From positions 83,904 to 147,903 of the forward strand of contig JABUFA010000004.1 in assembly GCA_013314755.1 (NCBI GenBank): DNA of 64,000 nucleotides, in the 5' to 3' direction. The stretch comes from Chthonomonadia bacterium (lineage in GTDB: Bacteria > Armatimonadota > HRBIN16). Made by a program: the position numbers and the translations under genes. Below the pieces are notes generated by a model. That model worked only from the letters and a program-made list of their open reading frames with translations, ran no database searches and was not told the DNA's origin. Shown piece after piece: positions 50,694-59,592 of the stretch. How positions within the stretch are numbered: the stretch's first letter is position 1; every line of letters starts with the position of its first letter.

Positions 50694-52655
50694 ATGCGCA
50701 CACCCGAACGCTACGAGGGACAGTACTTCGCAGGCAAAGGGGACGTAGACTATCTGCACCTGCTGGACATTGCGCGCCGCCTGTTTGACCCCGACCCCGA
50801 GTTCCAGAACCTGCCGATGCTATACACGCCGGCATGGAACGGATTCGTGGAGGGTCCGACATGGAACGCCTGGTGGGTGCAGAACAGCTATGGGACCACC
50901 TATTCAGCCCTGCCGTTCCTGCTGGAGCCTTACCTCACTTTCCTGCAAAACTCGCAGGACCTGTGGTTTGACCAGATGGGCGATGGCAGGACGGTACGCC
51001 CGTTCCAGATGGGCGAGAAGCGTTTTGACTGGGTTCCGCCCGATGGTTGTTTATGCGATGCGGCGGCGCCGGGCTGGTTCGTGGCGAAGCAGGGCGATGG
51101 GTGGGTGGAGATTCACGACTGGGGCATGGAGTTTACCGCGGCGGGTTTGCTGATGCAGGCGGAACTTCTGCTCATCAGCCGCGACAGGGAGGCTATCGCG
51201 CGCTACCTGCCCAAACTGGAGCGATGTGCAGAGTTCATCGAGAGCCGACGCGACCCACAGAACAACCTTTTCCTTGCCGGACCGGCGGGGAACCTGCTGG
51301 CGCCCAGCTATGCGGGCTGGAAACGCTCCGACGGCACTTACGGGATGGCATACCTCGCCGGGCTATCCATTACCACCATCGCCGCGCTGGACAGGCTGAT
51401 AGAGCTGGAGAAGCTGGCGGGCAACGCGCGGCAGGCGAGGCTGTACGCGGGCAGGCGCGAGCGAGCGCGGAAGGGTCTGGCGCTTTTGACCACTGAGGAG
51501 GGGTATTTCATCAAGTCACTGGACCCCGACGGCACCAAACATGGCGTTTACGGGGCGACAAAGCACGGCTACTTTGAGTCCTCGCCCAATCACGATGCGA
51601 TATGCTTCCGCGTGGTAGACGACGAGCAGGCTCAGCGGATTTACGCGAAGATAGCCTCTATTCCCGGTCTGCGCCCGTACGACTTCATCATCCCGAACTA
51701 TCCCTCGCTGGACGATATGTACACCGCACCGGAGGGGCTGTGGGCGTTCGGCACGTGGGTGAACGGAGGGCACTGGTCTACCTGTGAGGCGCGGATGATT
51801 ATGGCGTACTACCGACTGGGCAAGCACGAGGATGCCCGTCGCTCGATGAAGCGGTTGCTGGAGTTCGCCCGTCGGTTTCGGATGGACAACCCGCTGGTGA
51901 AGTTCGGCAGTGATGTCTATCAGCCGGGCGAGCCGATTAACCTCACGTATGACGCCTTTGGACCGCCCGCAGCGATGGTGCGAGGGCTGTTCGAGTACCT
52001 CTACCGCGCCGATGGGCTGACGCTGATACCGCATGTGCCGACAGGCATCACCGAACTGCATCAGCGATTCCCCGTGCGCTTTGGCAGGAAACGGCTGTAT
52101 CTGTCGGTGGTGGGACAGGGGCGCATCCGCGCGGTGCAGGTGAACGGCAGGGACTGGCACTGGCACGATGAGACGTCGGTTTTCCTGCCGCATGAGCACA
52201 CGCCAGAGGTGGCAACGGTGCAGATAGTGCGGGGCGACGCGAAGGCGGTGCGTGTACCCAGGTTCACAGTGCCTGTGCCTGCAAAGACCTTTCTGAGCGA
52301 ATTCACCAGAGTGCCTGTGCCCGATTCGTTGAAATCGCTGAAGGAACAGACTGCGCCCTTCGCCCGGCTGTTACAGCGACTGGAGCAGGCGAAGATGAGC
52401 GATACGTACGAGGCGGCTCATGCGCGGCTGATACTGGCGCAGTGGCTGACGGTTCTGAAGCGCATGGAGTTACAGCGGACGGGCAATTTGCCCCGTTTGC
52501 CGGAGCGGTCGCAGGAGGCTGCGGATAAGAGTTATCTGGACACGCTGACACGGCTGTGCGATGGGTTCAGAAAGGTGCTGGACGGTTACGCGAACGCGGA
52601 GTCTGCCAGAAAGAGGCAGGTGTATGAGCTCTGGCAGGCGGTGAAGCAGGGGTAG
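50694..52655 (+). CDS. Six-hairpin (alpha/alpha-barrel) glycosidase-like protein
   Basis: The 653-residue protein lacks a signal peptide. Its central part is an (alpha/alpha)6 barrel: TPAWNGFVEGPTWNAWWVQN, IHDWGMEFTAAGLLMQAELL, TYGMAYLAGLSITTIAALDR, GVYGATKHGYFESSPNHDAI and WAFGTWVNGGHWSTCEARM. A C-terminal beta domain (LYLSVVGQGRIRAVQVNGRD) and a helical tail follow. This layout fits GH63/GH78/GH94-like or debranching-type enzymes; the family and substrate remain open. GGGGAGG precedes the ATG. The gene stands alone and converges on the 607-residue unknown gene. Confidence 0.78.
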   Translation: MRTPERYEGQYFAGKGDVDYLHLLDIARRLFDPDPEFQNLPMLYTPAWNGFVEGPTWNAWWVQNSYGTTYSALPFLLEPYLTFLQNSQDLWFDQMGDGRTVRPFQMGEKRFDWVPPDGCLCDAAAPGWFVAKQGDGWVEIHDWGMEFTAAGLLMQAELLLISRDREAIARYLPKLERCAEFIESRRDPQNNLFLAGPAGNLLAPSYAGWKRSDGTYGMAYLAGLSITTIAALDRLIELEKLAGNARQARLYAGRRERARKGLALLTTEEGYFIKSLDPDGTKHGVYGATKHGYFESSPNHDAICFRVVDDEQAQRIYAKIASIPGLRPYDFIIPNYPSLDDMYTAPEGLWAFGTWVNGGHWSTCEARMIMAYYRLGKHEDARRSMKRLLEFARRFRMDNPLVKFGSDVYQPGEPINLTYDAFGPPAAMVRGLFEYLYRADGLTLIPHVPTGITELHQRFPVRFGRKRLYLSVVGQGRIRAVQVNGRDWHWHDETSVFLPHEHTPEVATVQIVRGDAKAVRVPRFTVPVPAKTFLSEFTRVPVPDSLKSLKEQTAPFARLLQRLEQAKMSDTYEAAHARLILAQWLTVLKRMELQRTGNLPRLPERSQEAADKSYLDTLTRLCDGFRKVLDGYANAESARKRQVYELWQAVKQG

Positions 52656-52673
52656 TGCGTGCAAACAAAGGGA

Positions 52674-52697
52674 GGGCAGGCGAAGGGAGACCTGCCC
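52674..52697. terminator. Weak hairpin between convergent genes
   Basis: GGGCAGG (52674-52680) pairs with CCTGCCC (52691-52697) across a ten-base loop, between two convergent stop codons. Confidence 0.4.
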
Positions 52698-52718
52698 CCC
52701 GCGGATACGGTTCGCCGG

Positions 52719-54542
52719 TTACTTTCGGATGTGTTTGCGTTTGGTGCGATCAATACCGGCGTCGCGCTTCTTCTCGTCCAGGTGCCAGAGCCTGTTGCGC
52801 AGGTAGAACGCCTGGAACGCGCTCAGCACGGAAGCCACTCGTCTGCGCCTGGTGCGGCGGATGACGTTTACCTCGCTGAGGATGTTGAGGAACTCCATCC
52901 CGCCGCGGTGCGTGCTGAGAATCTCGCAGATGATGTCGAAGGTGGAGTAGCTCTGTGCCATGCGCGTGCTCATATCCAGCAGTTCCTCGTAACGCGCTCG
53001 GCTGAGGTGCACACGCTGGTCCAGGGTATCCTCCCAGCGCACTTTGAAGACGAACGGGTCTTCGGTGCGGGTGAGGGTAAATACCGCTCCCGATACCGCC
53101 TCGCGCGTGGCGTACCAGTCCAGCAGTCCGAAGATGAGCCGCGCTGTCAGGTTGACGTACACGTTGGTATAGCGCTCGCCGGTTGTTTCGTCGATGAAGG
53201 TGACCTGCTGGAGTTCCGGCTCCGGCTGGAAGAATCCCTGTGGAATCTGGCACAGCGGGAAGGTGCCAATCTCTTTGTGTCGTGCTTTGACCACGCACTG
53301 CACGCTCTCGGGTATGGGGAAGATGGTGAGTTTCTCTTCCTCTTCGTCACCGACATCCTGAGCGACGGGGTCCATGATGTCGGAGCGCAGTGTGCCCGAC
53401 AGCCCTTCGTCTTCGAGGTCAATCTCCAGGGGTTCCCCTTCCTCAGTATAGAACTGCACTTCGGGGAAGCGCAGGCTCTCCGGGACCTCGAAGAGATAGG
53501 GTGGCAGGTTTTGCGGGTTGACAAAGCGCGTGCCGCCCAGCCAGATGATGCGCGGGTCCTGGCGCAGGGAGCCGATGATGGTTTCGAGGTCGCTGGCGTA
53601 GGTGGGGTCGCCGGGTGTGAGGTCGAAGAACCGGCGGGCTATCTCGTCCGCCGTGACGACGGTAGATGCTCCCTGCACATGGCGCACCATTGCCTCGACG
53701 TCCTCGACCGAGAGCACCAGCGGTTCCGCCATCAGCTGCGCCAGCACTCCTGCCATCCGTTTTGCCTGCGGGCGTATCGCTTCGATCCATTCGGGAACCC
53801 ACGCCTTCAGCGCCCAGTGGGTAACCGGATCCAGTTCCTCCCGTTCCTGCAGAGGGAGCGCTACCAGTGCATCTGAGTCAGACAGGCTTCCGTAAGCCCC
53901 GACCGCATCAAACGTTTCGGGACTGCGGAGCCACTGCAGGAACGCCACAAACCGGGCGGATAGGGGCGTGCCCACCTCTTTCAGCAGGGCGACAACCGCT
54001 TCGGGTGAGCCGTCGAACTGCGGATGCTGTTCCAGTAACCGTTGCGCCTCGTCAAGGTTGATATAGTTGTAGAAGGCGACGTCTTCCACGCTGTCGTAGT
54101 CGGTGCGCAGGAGCCAATCGCGCAGACCGATACGGTTGCCCGGCAGGAGGAAGAAGTGTTGCTCGGACAGCCGGTATATCACCACCGCCATCGCGTGGGG
54201 GGCGCGGTGGTAAACGTCGGCAAGCAGGTAGGCGAGCGGCTCCAGCGCGACGGGCTGCGCGGTCTGGCGCAGGATGTGCTCTACCAGCGCGTGCACGGGG
54301 CGTGTTCGCTCCTCGAAGCGGGTGGAGAGCGTCCATCGCCGCTCCGACGAGGTGAATATATCGGAATGGGAGCCCAGCACGAAGCGCAGGATGTCCATAT
54401 CCAGCGCGGGCAGGTTACAGGCGTCCTGCAGTTCGGACATTTTAGCAGGCTCTTTGAAGCGCAAGAGCGCGCTGGCGACGGTTGCTCGCAGGTAAGCCTG
54501 TGCGAGCGTTTCCACACCGGGGGCTATAGCAGGGTTGCTCAC
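52719..54542 (-). CDS. Conserved-looking protein of unknown function, coupled to rimO
   Basis: The 607-residue soluble protein has no signal peptide and no family I recognise. The N-terminal half is helical with winged-helix-like segments (ALLRFKEPAKMSELQDACNL; EHILRQTAQPVALEPLAYLL). The centre has an acidic patch (EVQFYTEEGEPLEIDLEDEG; VGDEEEEKLTIFP) and the C-terminus is very basic (VIRRTRRRRVASVL; DRTKRKHIRK). Basic ends and repeated winged-helix-like segments suggest nucleic acid binding, which is inference. The GTG start overlaps the rimO stop codon in GTGA, so the two are translationally coupled. Confidence 0.7.
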   Translation of the reverse strand: MSNPAIAPGVETLAQAYLRATVASALLRFKEPAKMSELQDACNLPALDMDILRFVLGSHSDIFTSSERRWTLSTRFEERTRPVHALVEHILRQTAQPVALEPLAYLLADVYHRAPHAMAVVIYRLSEQHFFLLPGNRIGLRDWLLRTDYDSVEDVAFYNYINLDEAQRLLEQHPQFDGSPEAVVALLKEVGTPLSARFVAFLQWLRSPETFDAVGAYGSLSDSDALVALPLQEREELDPVTHWALKAWVPEWIEAIRPQAKRMAGVLAQLMAEPLVLSVEDVEAMVRHVQGASTVVTADEIARRFFDLTPGDPTYASDLETIIGSLRQDPRIIWLGGTRFVNPQNLPPYLFEVPESLRFPEVQFYTEEGEPLEIDLEDEGLSGTLRSDIMDPVAQDVGDEEEEKLTIFPIPESVQCVVKARHKEIGTFPLCQIPQGFFQPEPELQQVTFIDETTGERYTNVYVNLTARLIFGLLDWYATREAVSGAVFTLTRTEDPFVFKVRWEDTLDQRVHLSRARYEELLDMSTRMAQSYSTFDIICEILSTHRGGMEFLNILSEVNVIRRTRRRRVASVLSAFQAFYLRNRLWHLDEKKRDAGIDRTKRKHIRK

Positions 54543-55936
54543 AACGGAACCTCCTCTCGTTGCGCGGTATGAACGCGCAGACTATAAGTGCTTTCGGCGA
54601 TCAGGTCGTATGGGGTGGCATCGGTAATCCTTACCTGAATAAATGTACCCGGTTGCACCTCTCTGGCACGCACCAGCACGGTTCCGTCCACCTCGGGGGC
54701 GTCGCGGAAGGAGCGGGCAATCCACAGGTTGCGCTGGGTGGGGTGTGCGGATTCCACCAGCACCTCCATCTCGCGCCCAATCCATGCGCGGTTGCGTGCC
54801 AGGGAGATGCGCTGTTGCAGGCGCATCAGGCGGTCGTAGCGGTTCTGGGCGACTCGCTGGGGCACGCGGTTGGGCAACTTTTCGGCGGGAGTGCCGTCTT
54901 CGGGCGAGAAGATGAATGCTCCGGCGCGGTCTAACTGTGCTTCCTCCAGAAAGGCGAGCAGGTTGGAGAAGTGCGCTTCGGTTTCGCCCGGGAAGCCGAC
55001 AATAAAGGTACTTCGCACGGTCATATCGGGGTTCGCCTCGCGCAGGCGGCGGATCAACTGCACGTATCGCTCCCTGCCGAGAGGTCGCTTCATCGCTCTC
55101 AGTATCTCGTCGTCGGCGTGCTGGAGGGGCATATCCACATAGGGCAGTACGCCCGGCGTGTTCGCCAGCACGTCAATCACCTCGTCTGTCACCCGCGAGG
55201 GATAGCAGTAGAGCACGCGGACCCACCGGAAGGCGTTCATGCCTGCCAGCTCGCGCAGGAGATGGGGCAACATCTGTTTGCCGTACAGGTCCAGCCCGTA
55301 CTGGGTGCTGTCCTGGGCGATGAGGTTGACCTCCTGCACGCCGAGCCGGGCAAGATGTTCGGCTTCTGCCAGCACGCGCTCTAAGGGTTTGCTCACATGT
55401 CCGCCGCGGAAGGATGGGATAGCGCAGAAGGTGCATTGATGGTCACAGCCTTCGGAAATCTTCAGGTATGCGCTCCACGGGGCGGTGGATAGCACGCGCG
55501 TGCCCGTTTGCGCCCAGCGGTGTTGCGGGGGCGTTTGCTCGATGATGGGCTGGCTCTGCGTGAGGGTGCGTTCCACCACCTCATGGATTCGCGCCATCTG
55601 CCCCACGCCGATGAGCGCATCCACTTCGGGAACCTGTTCCAGCAGTTTCTGTCCATAGCGCTGGGAGAGACATCCGGCGACAATCACCTTTGCGCCTCGG
55701 CGGCGTTTCCAGCGCAGGGCATCGCGGATGGCGGAGAGCGATTCCTCCTTCGCGCTGGCGATGAATCCACAGGTGTTGACGATGAGCACGTCGGCGCGAG
55801 AGGTGTCGGATGTCAGGGTGTAGCCGTGTTCTGCCAGCACACCCAGCATCTCCTCCGCGTCCACCACGTTCTTGGCACAGCCGAGATTGACGATTGCCAC
55901 CGAAGCCGATTGTCCGTCCGAACGACCTGTTGCCAT
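54539..55936 (-). CDS. rimO: Ribosomal protein S12 methylthiotransferase RimO
   Basis: The 465-residue enzyme has the three MTTase N-terminal cysteines (NLGCAKNVVDAE, VNTCGFI, VAGCLSQRYG), the radical SAM motif CDHQCTFC and a C-terminal TRAM domain (EVLVESAHPTQ, VQPGTFIQVRITDA). GCAKN and IPSFRGGHVS are diagnostic for RimO, which adds a methylthio group to an aspartate of ribosomal protein S12. The ATG at 55936 lies just after a GAGGTGAGG stretch and starts the conserved part. It is followed with a four-base overlap by the 607-residue unknown protein. Confidence 0.96.
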   Translation of the reverse strand: MATGRSDGQSASVAIVNLGCAKNVVDAEEMLGVLAEHGYTLTSDTSRADVLIVNTCGFIASAKEESLSAIRDALRWKRRRGAKVIVAGCLSQRYGQKLLEQVPEVDALIGVGQMARIHEVVERTLTQSQPIIEQTPPQHRWAQTGTRVLSTAPWSAYLKISEGCDHQCTFCAIPSFRGGHVSKPLERVLAEAEHLARLGVQEVNLIAQDSTQYGLDLYGKQMLPHLLRELAGMNAFRWVRVLYCYPSRVTDEVIDVLANTPGVLPYVDMPLQHADDEILRAMKRPLGRERYVQLIRRLREANPDMTVRSTFIVGFPGETEAHFSNLLAFLEEAQLDRAGAFIFSPEDGTPAEKLPNRVPQRVAQNRYDRLMRLQQRISLARNRAWIGREMEVLVESAHPTQRNLWIARSFRDAPEVDGTVLVRAREVQPGTFIQVRITDATPYDLIAESTYSLRVHTAQREEVPL

Positions 55937-56011
55937 CCTCACCTCACAAAAAGAGCGCACAGACGTGCGCCCAATAGTATACCATGTTTGCGGGGGAGAG
56001 GTCAAAAAGCC

Positions 56012-56998
56012 TTACGCCTGCATCACCGCCTTCAGTGCCTGCACTGCCTGTTTTGCGCCCTCTGATGCCTGTGGACTGTCCAGCAGGGCGCGGGCGATGT
56101 CGCTGCCGCTGGACCAGGTGGTGCACAGGTGTCCAATCATCTTCTCGGTGGCGTTTTTGCGGGCGTAGTTGCGCAGGGCGAGCGCAGCCTGCACGTTACG
56201 CCAGCTGGATGGCAGGACGCGGAAGCCCTTTTGCTGGAAGAAGGGCACCGAGGGGTATTCGTCGCGCAGTTCGTAGTGCCAGTCGCAGATGATGATGTCT
56301 TTGGGTATTTTGTCCACGGCGGGGGCGGTTCCGTTCTGGCTGGCTTCCCACTTGCCGTATTTCATCACCGAGTCGTCCAGCAGGCGGTCGCCCCACATCA
56401 GCATGGTCAGCTTGCGCTTGCGCACCAGATGCTGGTGATAGTCGTTCACGGCTTTGGCAAACAGGTCGGCGGGGTTCTTGCCACGACAGCGGGGACACTG
56501 GTCGCTGGCTATCAGGAACACCTCGTCCATGCCCACGTGGAAGGCGTCTGCTTCGAACGCCTCAATCAGCTCGTCCATCAGCGCGAAGACGACGTCGTTC
56601 ACCTTCGGATGCAGAGGACACCAGCTTCGGCAGTAGATGTCCGGGTTATCCAGCGGGATTTGCGGCGTCTCGTCGAACTCGGGATATTTCACCAGCAGGG
56701 GGAAGGTAGTTTTCGCCCATGACTGATGCCCCAGGCAGTTGAACTGCGGGATGAGGCGGATGCCGTTTTGTCGGCAGGTGGCGAGGATACTGCGGATGTC
56801 GGCTTTAGTGAGCACGCCGTTTGCCCGCAGTTCGGGATGGGAGCGGTACTCGAAGCCGTAGTTGACCTCTAAGATAAGGGCGTTTACTTTCAGCGGGGCG
56901 AGCGTTTTCTCGATAGCCATGTTCAATAAAGGCACGTCTTCGCTTCGCGGTGCCATGATGTGTACAGCACGCCATTCGCTCTTCTGTTGCCCGGTCAT
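56012..56998 (-). CDS. GH20-like glycoside hydrolase domain protein
   Basis: The 328-residue protein is little more than a TIM barrel related to GH20 beta-N-acetylhexosaminidases. It has LILEVNYGFEYRSHPEL, IRLIPQFNCLGHQSW, the paired catalytic acid residues in FHVGMDEVFLI, and MLMWGDRLLD. In GH20 the Asp polarises the substrate acetamido group and the Glu is the acid. The N-terminal alpha/beta domain usual for GH20 is absent and there is no signal peptide, so the substrate may be an intracellular oligosaccharide. It is divergent from the GH4 gene across a 127-bp gap. Confidence 0.82.
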   Translation of the reverse strand: MTGQQKSEWRAVHIMAPRSEDVPLLNMAIEKTLAPLKVNALILEVNYGFEYRSHPELRANGVLTKADIRSILATCRQNGIRLIPQFNCLGHQSWAKTTFPLLVKYPEFDETPQIPLDNPDIYCRSWCPLHPKVNDVVFALMDELIEAFEADAFHVGMDEVFLIASDQCPRCRGKNPADLFAKAVNDYHQHLVRKRKLTMLMWGDRLLDDSVMKYGKWEASQNGTAPAVDKIPKDIIICDWHYELRDEYPSVPFFQQKGFRVLPSSWRNVQAALALRNYARKNATEKMIGHLCTTWSSGSDIARALLDSPQASEGAKQAVQALKAVMQA

Positions 56999-57125
56999 GT
57001 TGCGCCCTCCTGTGATGTTTTGGGGATTTATTCGCGCTGAGAGTGGCTATTCCTTCTCGCGGGCAGGAGGCGTGGCGCTTTGTGCCGAACCGAATGCCAA
57101 AAACCTGAGCGAAAGGAGCCGTTTT

Positions 57126-58424
57126 ATGCCGAAGATTACCATCATCGGAGCGGGAAGCGTGGTGTTTACCAAGAACCTGCTGGGCGATATTCTGAGCTTT
57201 CCCGAGCTGGCGGAATCGCACATCGCCCTGATGGATATTGATCCCGACCGTCTGCATACGGCGAAGCGAGTGGCAGAAAAGGTGGCGAAGGCAGTGAACG
57301 CCCATCCCACCATCACCGCAACGCTGGACCGTCGCGAGGCGCTGGACGGCGCAGACTATGTGATTAACACCATTCAGGTCGGCGGTTACAAGCCTTCAAC
57401 GGTTATCGACTTCGAAATCCCGAAGAAGTACGGCTTACGCCAGACCATCGCCGACACGCTGGGCGTTGGGGGCATCATGCGGGCGTTGCGCACCATTCCG
57501 GTGCTTCTGGATATCGCCCGCGATATGGAAGAGCTGTGCCCGAACGCGCTGTTCATCAACTACACCAATCCGATGGCGATGAACGTGTGGGCATGGTATC
57601 GGGCGTCGAAGGTGAAGGTAGTGGGGCTGTGTCACAGTGTGCAGGGCACGGCATGGTCGTTGGCGGTGGAGGACCTGAAGATACCGTTCGAGGAGGTCAA
57701 TTACGTTTGTGCGGGCATCAACCACCATGCGTTCTACCTGCGTTTTGAGCGCAACGGGGAAGACCTCTACCCTGCCCTGCGCCAGATATATTTAGAGGGG
57801 CGCGTGCCGCACTATAACCGCGTGCGCTACGAGATGATGATGCGTTTGGGGTATTTCGTGACCGAGTCCAGTGAGCACTATGCGGAGTATGTGCCCTACT
57901 TCATCCGTCGCGACCGCCCCGACCTCATCGAGCGGTTCAACATCCCCTTGGACGAGTATATCCGTCGCTGTGAGGAGGTGATTGCCCGCTGGGAGCGGAT
58001 GCGCGTGGAGTTCGAGAGCGACGAGCCGATAGAGGTGCATCGCAGTATGGAGTACGGCTCGTTGATTATCCACAGCATGGAGACGGGCACTCCGCGCGTG
58101 GTGTACGGCAACGTGCGCAACGACGGGCTGATAACGAACCTGCTTCCCGGCTGCTGTGTGGAGGTTCCGTGTCTGGTGGACAAGAACGGGGTTCAGCCTG
58201 TTCGGATTGGTGACCTGCCTCCGCAGTTAGCGGCGATTATCTCCACGAACGTCAACGTGCAGTACCTGACGGTAGAGGCTGCGCTGACCGGCAAGCGGGA
58301 GCATATCTATCACGCGGCGATGCTGGACCCGCACACGGCGGCGGAGCTGACGCTGGATGAAATCTGGGCGCTGGTGGACGACCTGCTGGAAGCGCACGGA
58401 GAGATGATACCTATCGGGCGGTAA
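57126..58424 (+). CDS. GH4 family alpha-galactosidase/alpha-glucosidase (NAD+ and metal dependent)
   Basis: The 432-residue enzyme has the GH4 N-terminal Rossmann motif ITIIGAGSVVFTKNLLGDIL, INTIQVGGY, YTNPMAMNVWAWYR and the metal-binding CHSVQGTAW, with GINHHAFYL. These resemble MelA-type alpha-galactosidases and galacturonidases, which use NAD+ and Mn2+ in an oxidation-elimination mechanism. The branch cannot be fixed further. AAGGAG lies seven bases upstream of the ATG; a longer in-frame start would run through the promoter region. A hairpin follows the stop codon. Confidence 0.92.
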   Translation: MPKITIIGAGSVVFTKNLLGDILSFPELAESHIALMDIDPDRLHTAKRVAEKVAKAVNAHPTITATLDRREALDGADYVINTIQVGGYKPSTVIDFEIPKKYGLRQTIADTLGVGGIMRALRTIPVLLDIARDMEELCPNALFINYTNPMAMNVWAWYRASKVKVVGLCHSVQGTAWSLAVEDLKIPFEEVNYVCAGINHHAFYLRFERNGEDLYPALRQIYLEGRVPHYNRVRYEMMMRLGYFVTESSEHYAEYVPYFIRRDRPDLIERFNIPLDEYIRRCEEVIARWERMRVEFESDEPIEVHRSMEYGSLIIHSMETGTPRVVYGNVRNDGLITNLLPGCCVEVPCLVDKNGVQPVRIGDLPPQLAAIISTNVNVQYLTVEAALTGKREHIYHAAMLDPHTAAELTLDEIWALVDDLLEAHGEMIPIGR

Positions 58425-58439
58425 TCGGGTGAGAAAAGA

Positions 58440-58464
58440 GTGGCAGGGAGGGAATCCCTGCCAC
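58440..58464. terminator. Hairpin terminator after the GH4 gene
   Basis: GTGGCAGGGA (58440-58449) pairs perfectly with TCCCTGCCAC (58455-58464) around a five-base loop, between convergent genes. Confidence 0.65.
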
Positions 58465-58517
58465 AAACCATAGAGAGCTTGAGAGCAGCCCTATTTTGTA
58501 TATGCCCGAGGTTCCGT

Positions 58518-59297
58518 TTAAGAGGTGATCAAACGCCGCCGTGTGTGACGAAGATTCAGCGGGCGGCGCCTTTTTCGCAAATTGGCTCGATACTGGCTGG
58601 TCGCCACTACCTGCAGGAGTTTCTGCAGAGCATGGATGTACTCGTTCGCCCCTTCCGCGAGTGCGGAGGGCAGTTCGCCCACGGGGTCACTGACGAGGAT
58701 GCGCACGATTTGCGCTTTGTAGAGCAGCAGTTCCAGTGCGTCCGTCCTTTGCGCTGGAGCCGTGCCGTCGGCGATGAGGGTGCTTGGCAGGATACGCCAG
58801 CACAGTGTTTGGCGCCTTTGCCGCTCGAAGTCGTTGACCGCCTTGAGCCACAGCCCTTCGCCCAGGTATCGGACGGTGCGCAGGACGCTTTGCAGGTCAG
58901 GGTAGCCGTCGGGGTGTTCGGGTAAGGGGTCGGCTACCGACAGCACGCGCACCCGCAGGGCAAACTGGGACAGGATGGCGATATAACGGTCCAGGTCGCG
59001 CATGGCACGGCTGAAGAGGCGAATCTGCTCGGGACACCGCACATTGTAGCCCACGACGTAGTGCGGCGGCGATGCCGGCAAAAAATGCTCCATCGGCACC
59101 GCGAAGATGTGCTGTACGGTTTCGTCTATCGGTTCGCCTGCCTGCAGGCGTTGCAGGAACTGCTGTCGCAGGTCTTCCAGATGTTCCAGCCGCTGTGGGG
59201 CTGGCAGGCGCAGGATATCACTATCTTCAACTGGCACTTCGTCCAGATCGTCCACTTCCACGTGAGAAAAGAATCGGAAAGTGGCGGTATTGCTCAT
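58518..59297 (-). CDS. Hypothetical protein
   Basis: The 259-residue protein has no signal peptide, membrane segment or family I recognise. It begins MSNTATFRFFSHVEVDDLDE, has a helical middle (LEHLEDLRQQFLQRLQAGEP, LFSRAMRDLDRYIAILSQFA) and ends in a very basic tail (LRKRRRPLNLRHTRRRLITS). That tail suggests contact with nucleic acid, ribosome or membrane lipids. The ATG at 59297 has GGAGG eleven bases upstream and is preferred to an in-frame start 141 bases earlier that lacks one. It stands alone. Confidence 0.65.
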   Translation of the reverse strand: MSNTATFRFFSHVEVDDLDEVPVEDSDILRLPAPQRLEHLEDLRQQFLQRLQAGEPIDETVQHIFAVPMEHFLPASPPHYVVGYNVRCPEQIRLFSRAMRDLDRYIAILSQFALRVRVLSVADPLPEHPDGYPDLQSVLRTVRYLGEGLWLKAVNDFERQRRQTLCWRILPSTLIADGTAPAQRTDALELLLYKAQIVRILVSDPVGELPSALAEGANEYIHALQKLLQVVATSQYRANLRKRRRPLNLRHTRRRLITS

Positions 59298-59592
59298 CAG
59301 ATATAAACCTCCATGCTTATGGTCTTGCCAAATCAGCCGTTTGTGTGTGTTTGCCCTCGTGGGCAGGACTTTTTCTACGGGAAGAGTCTGCGTTGTGCGA
59401 AGTATCTTCACGGAAGAACTCTGTGGGAACTCTTTCACCTTTTATGATGCAGAGGTATGGGCAAATGTTTCAGTTTTTTTCCGAGGGGGATTTTTGGGGA
59501 GAATGGGGGCGGCGCAGAGAGCAAACAGGAGCCTGTGCCTTTCGTGTAAAACTCTAACCCGATAGATTCCAACAGAAGAGGAGAACGCAAGC
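59298..59592. other. Intergenic region without recognisable features
   Basis: The divergent gap of 295 bases is locally T-rich (around 59470-59510). It should hold promoters for both flanking genes, but I see no convincing -35/-10 pair, repeat or RNA gene. Confidence 0.5.

Noticed and set aside
59072..59565. Overlapping plus-strand open frames opposite the hypothetical gene and in the following gap
   Set aside because: They have no ribosome site or domain and run into a T-rich intergenic region.
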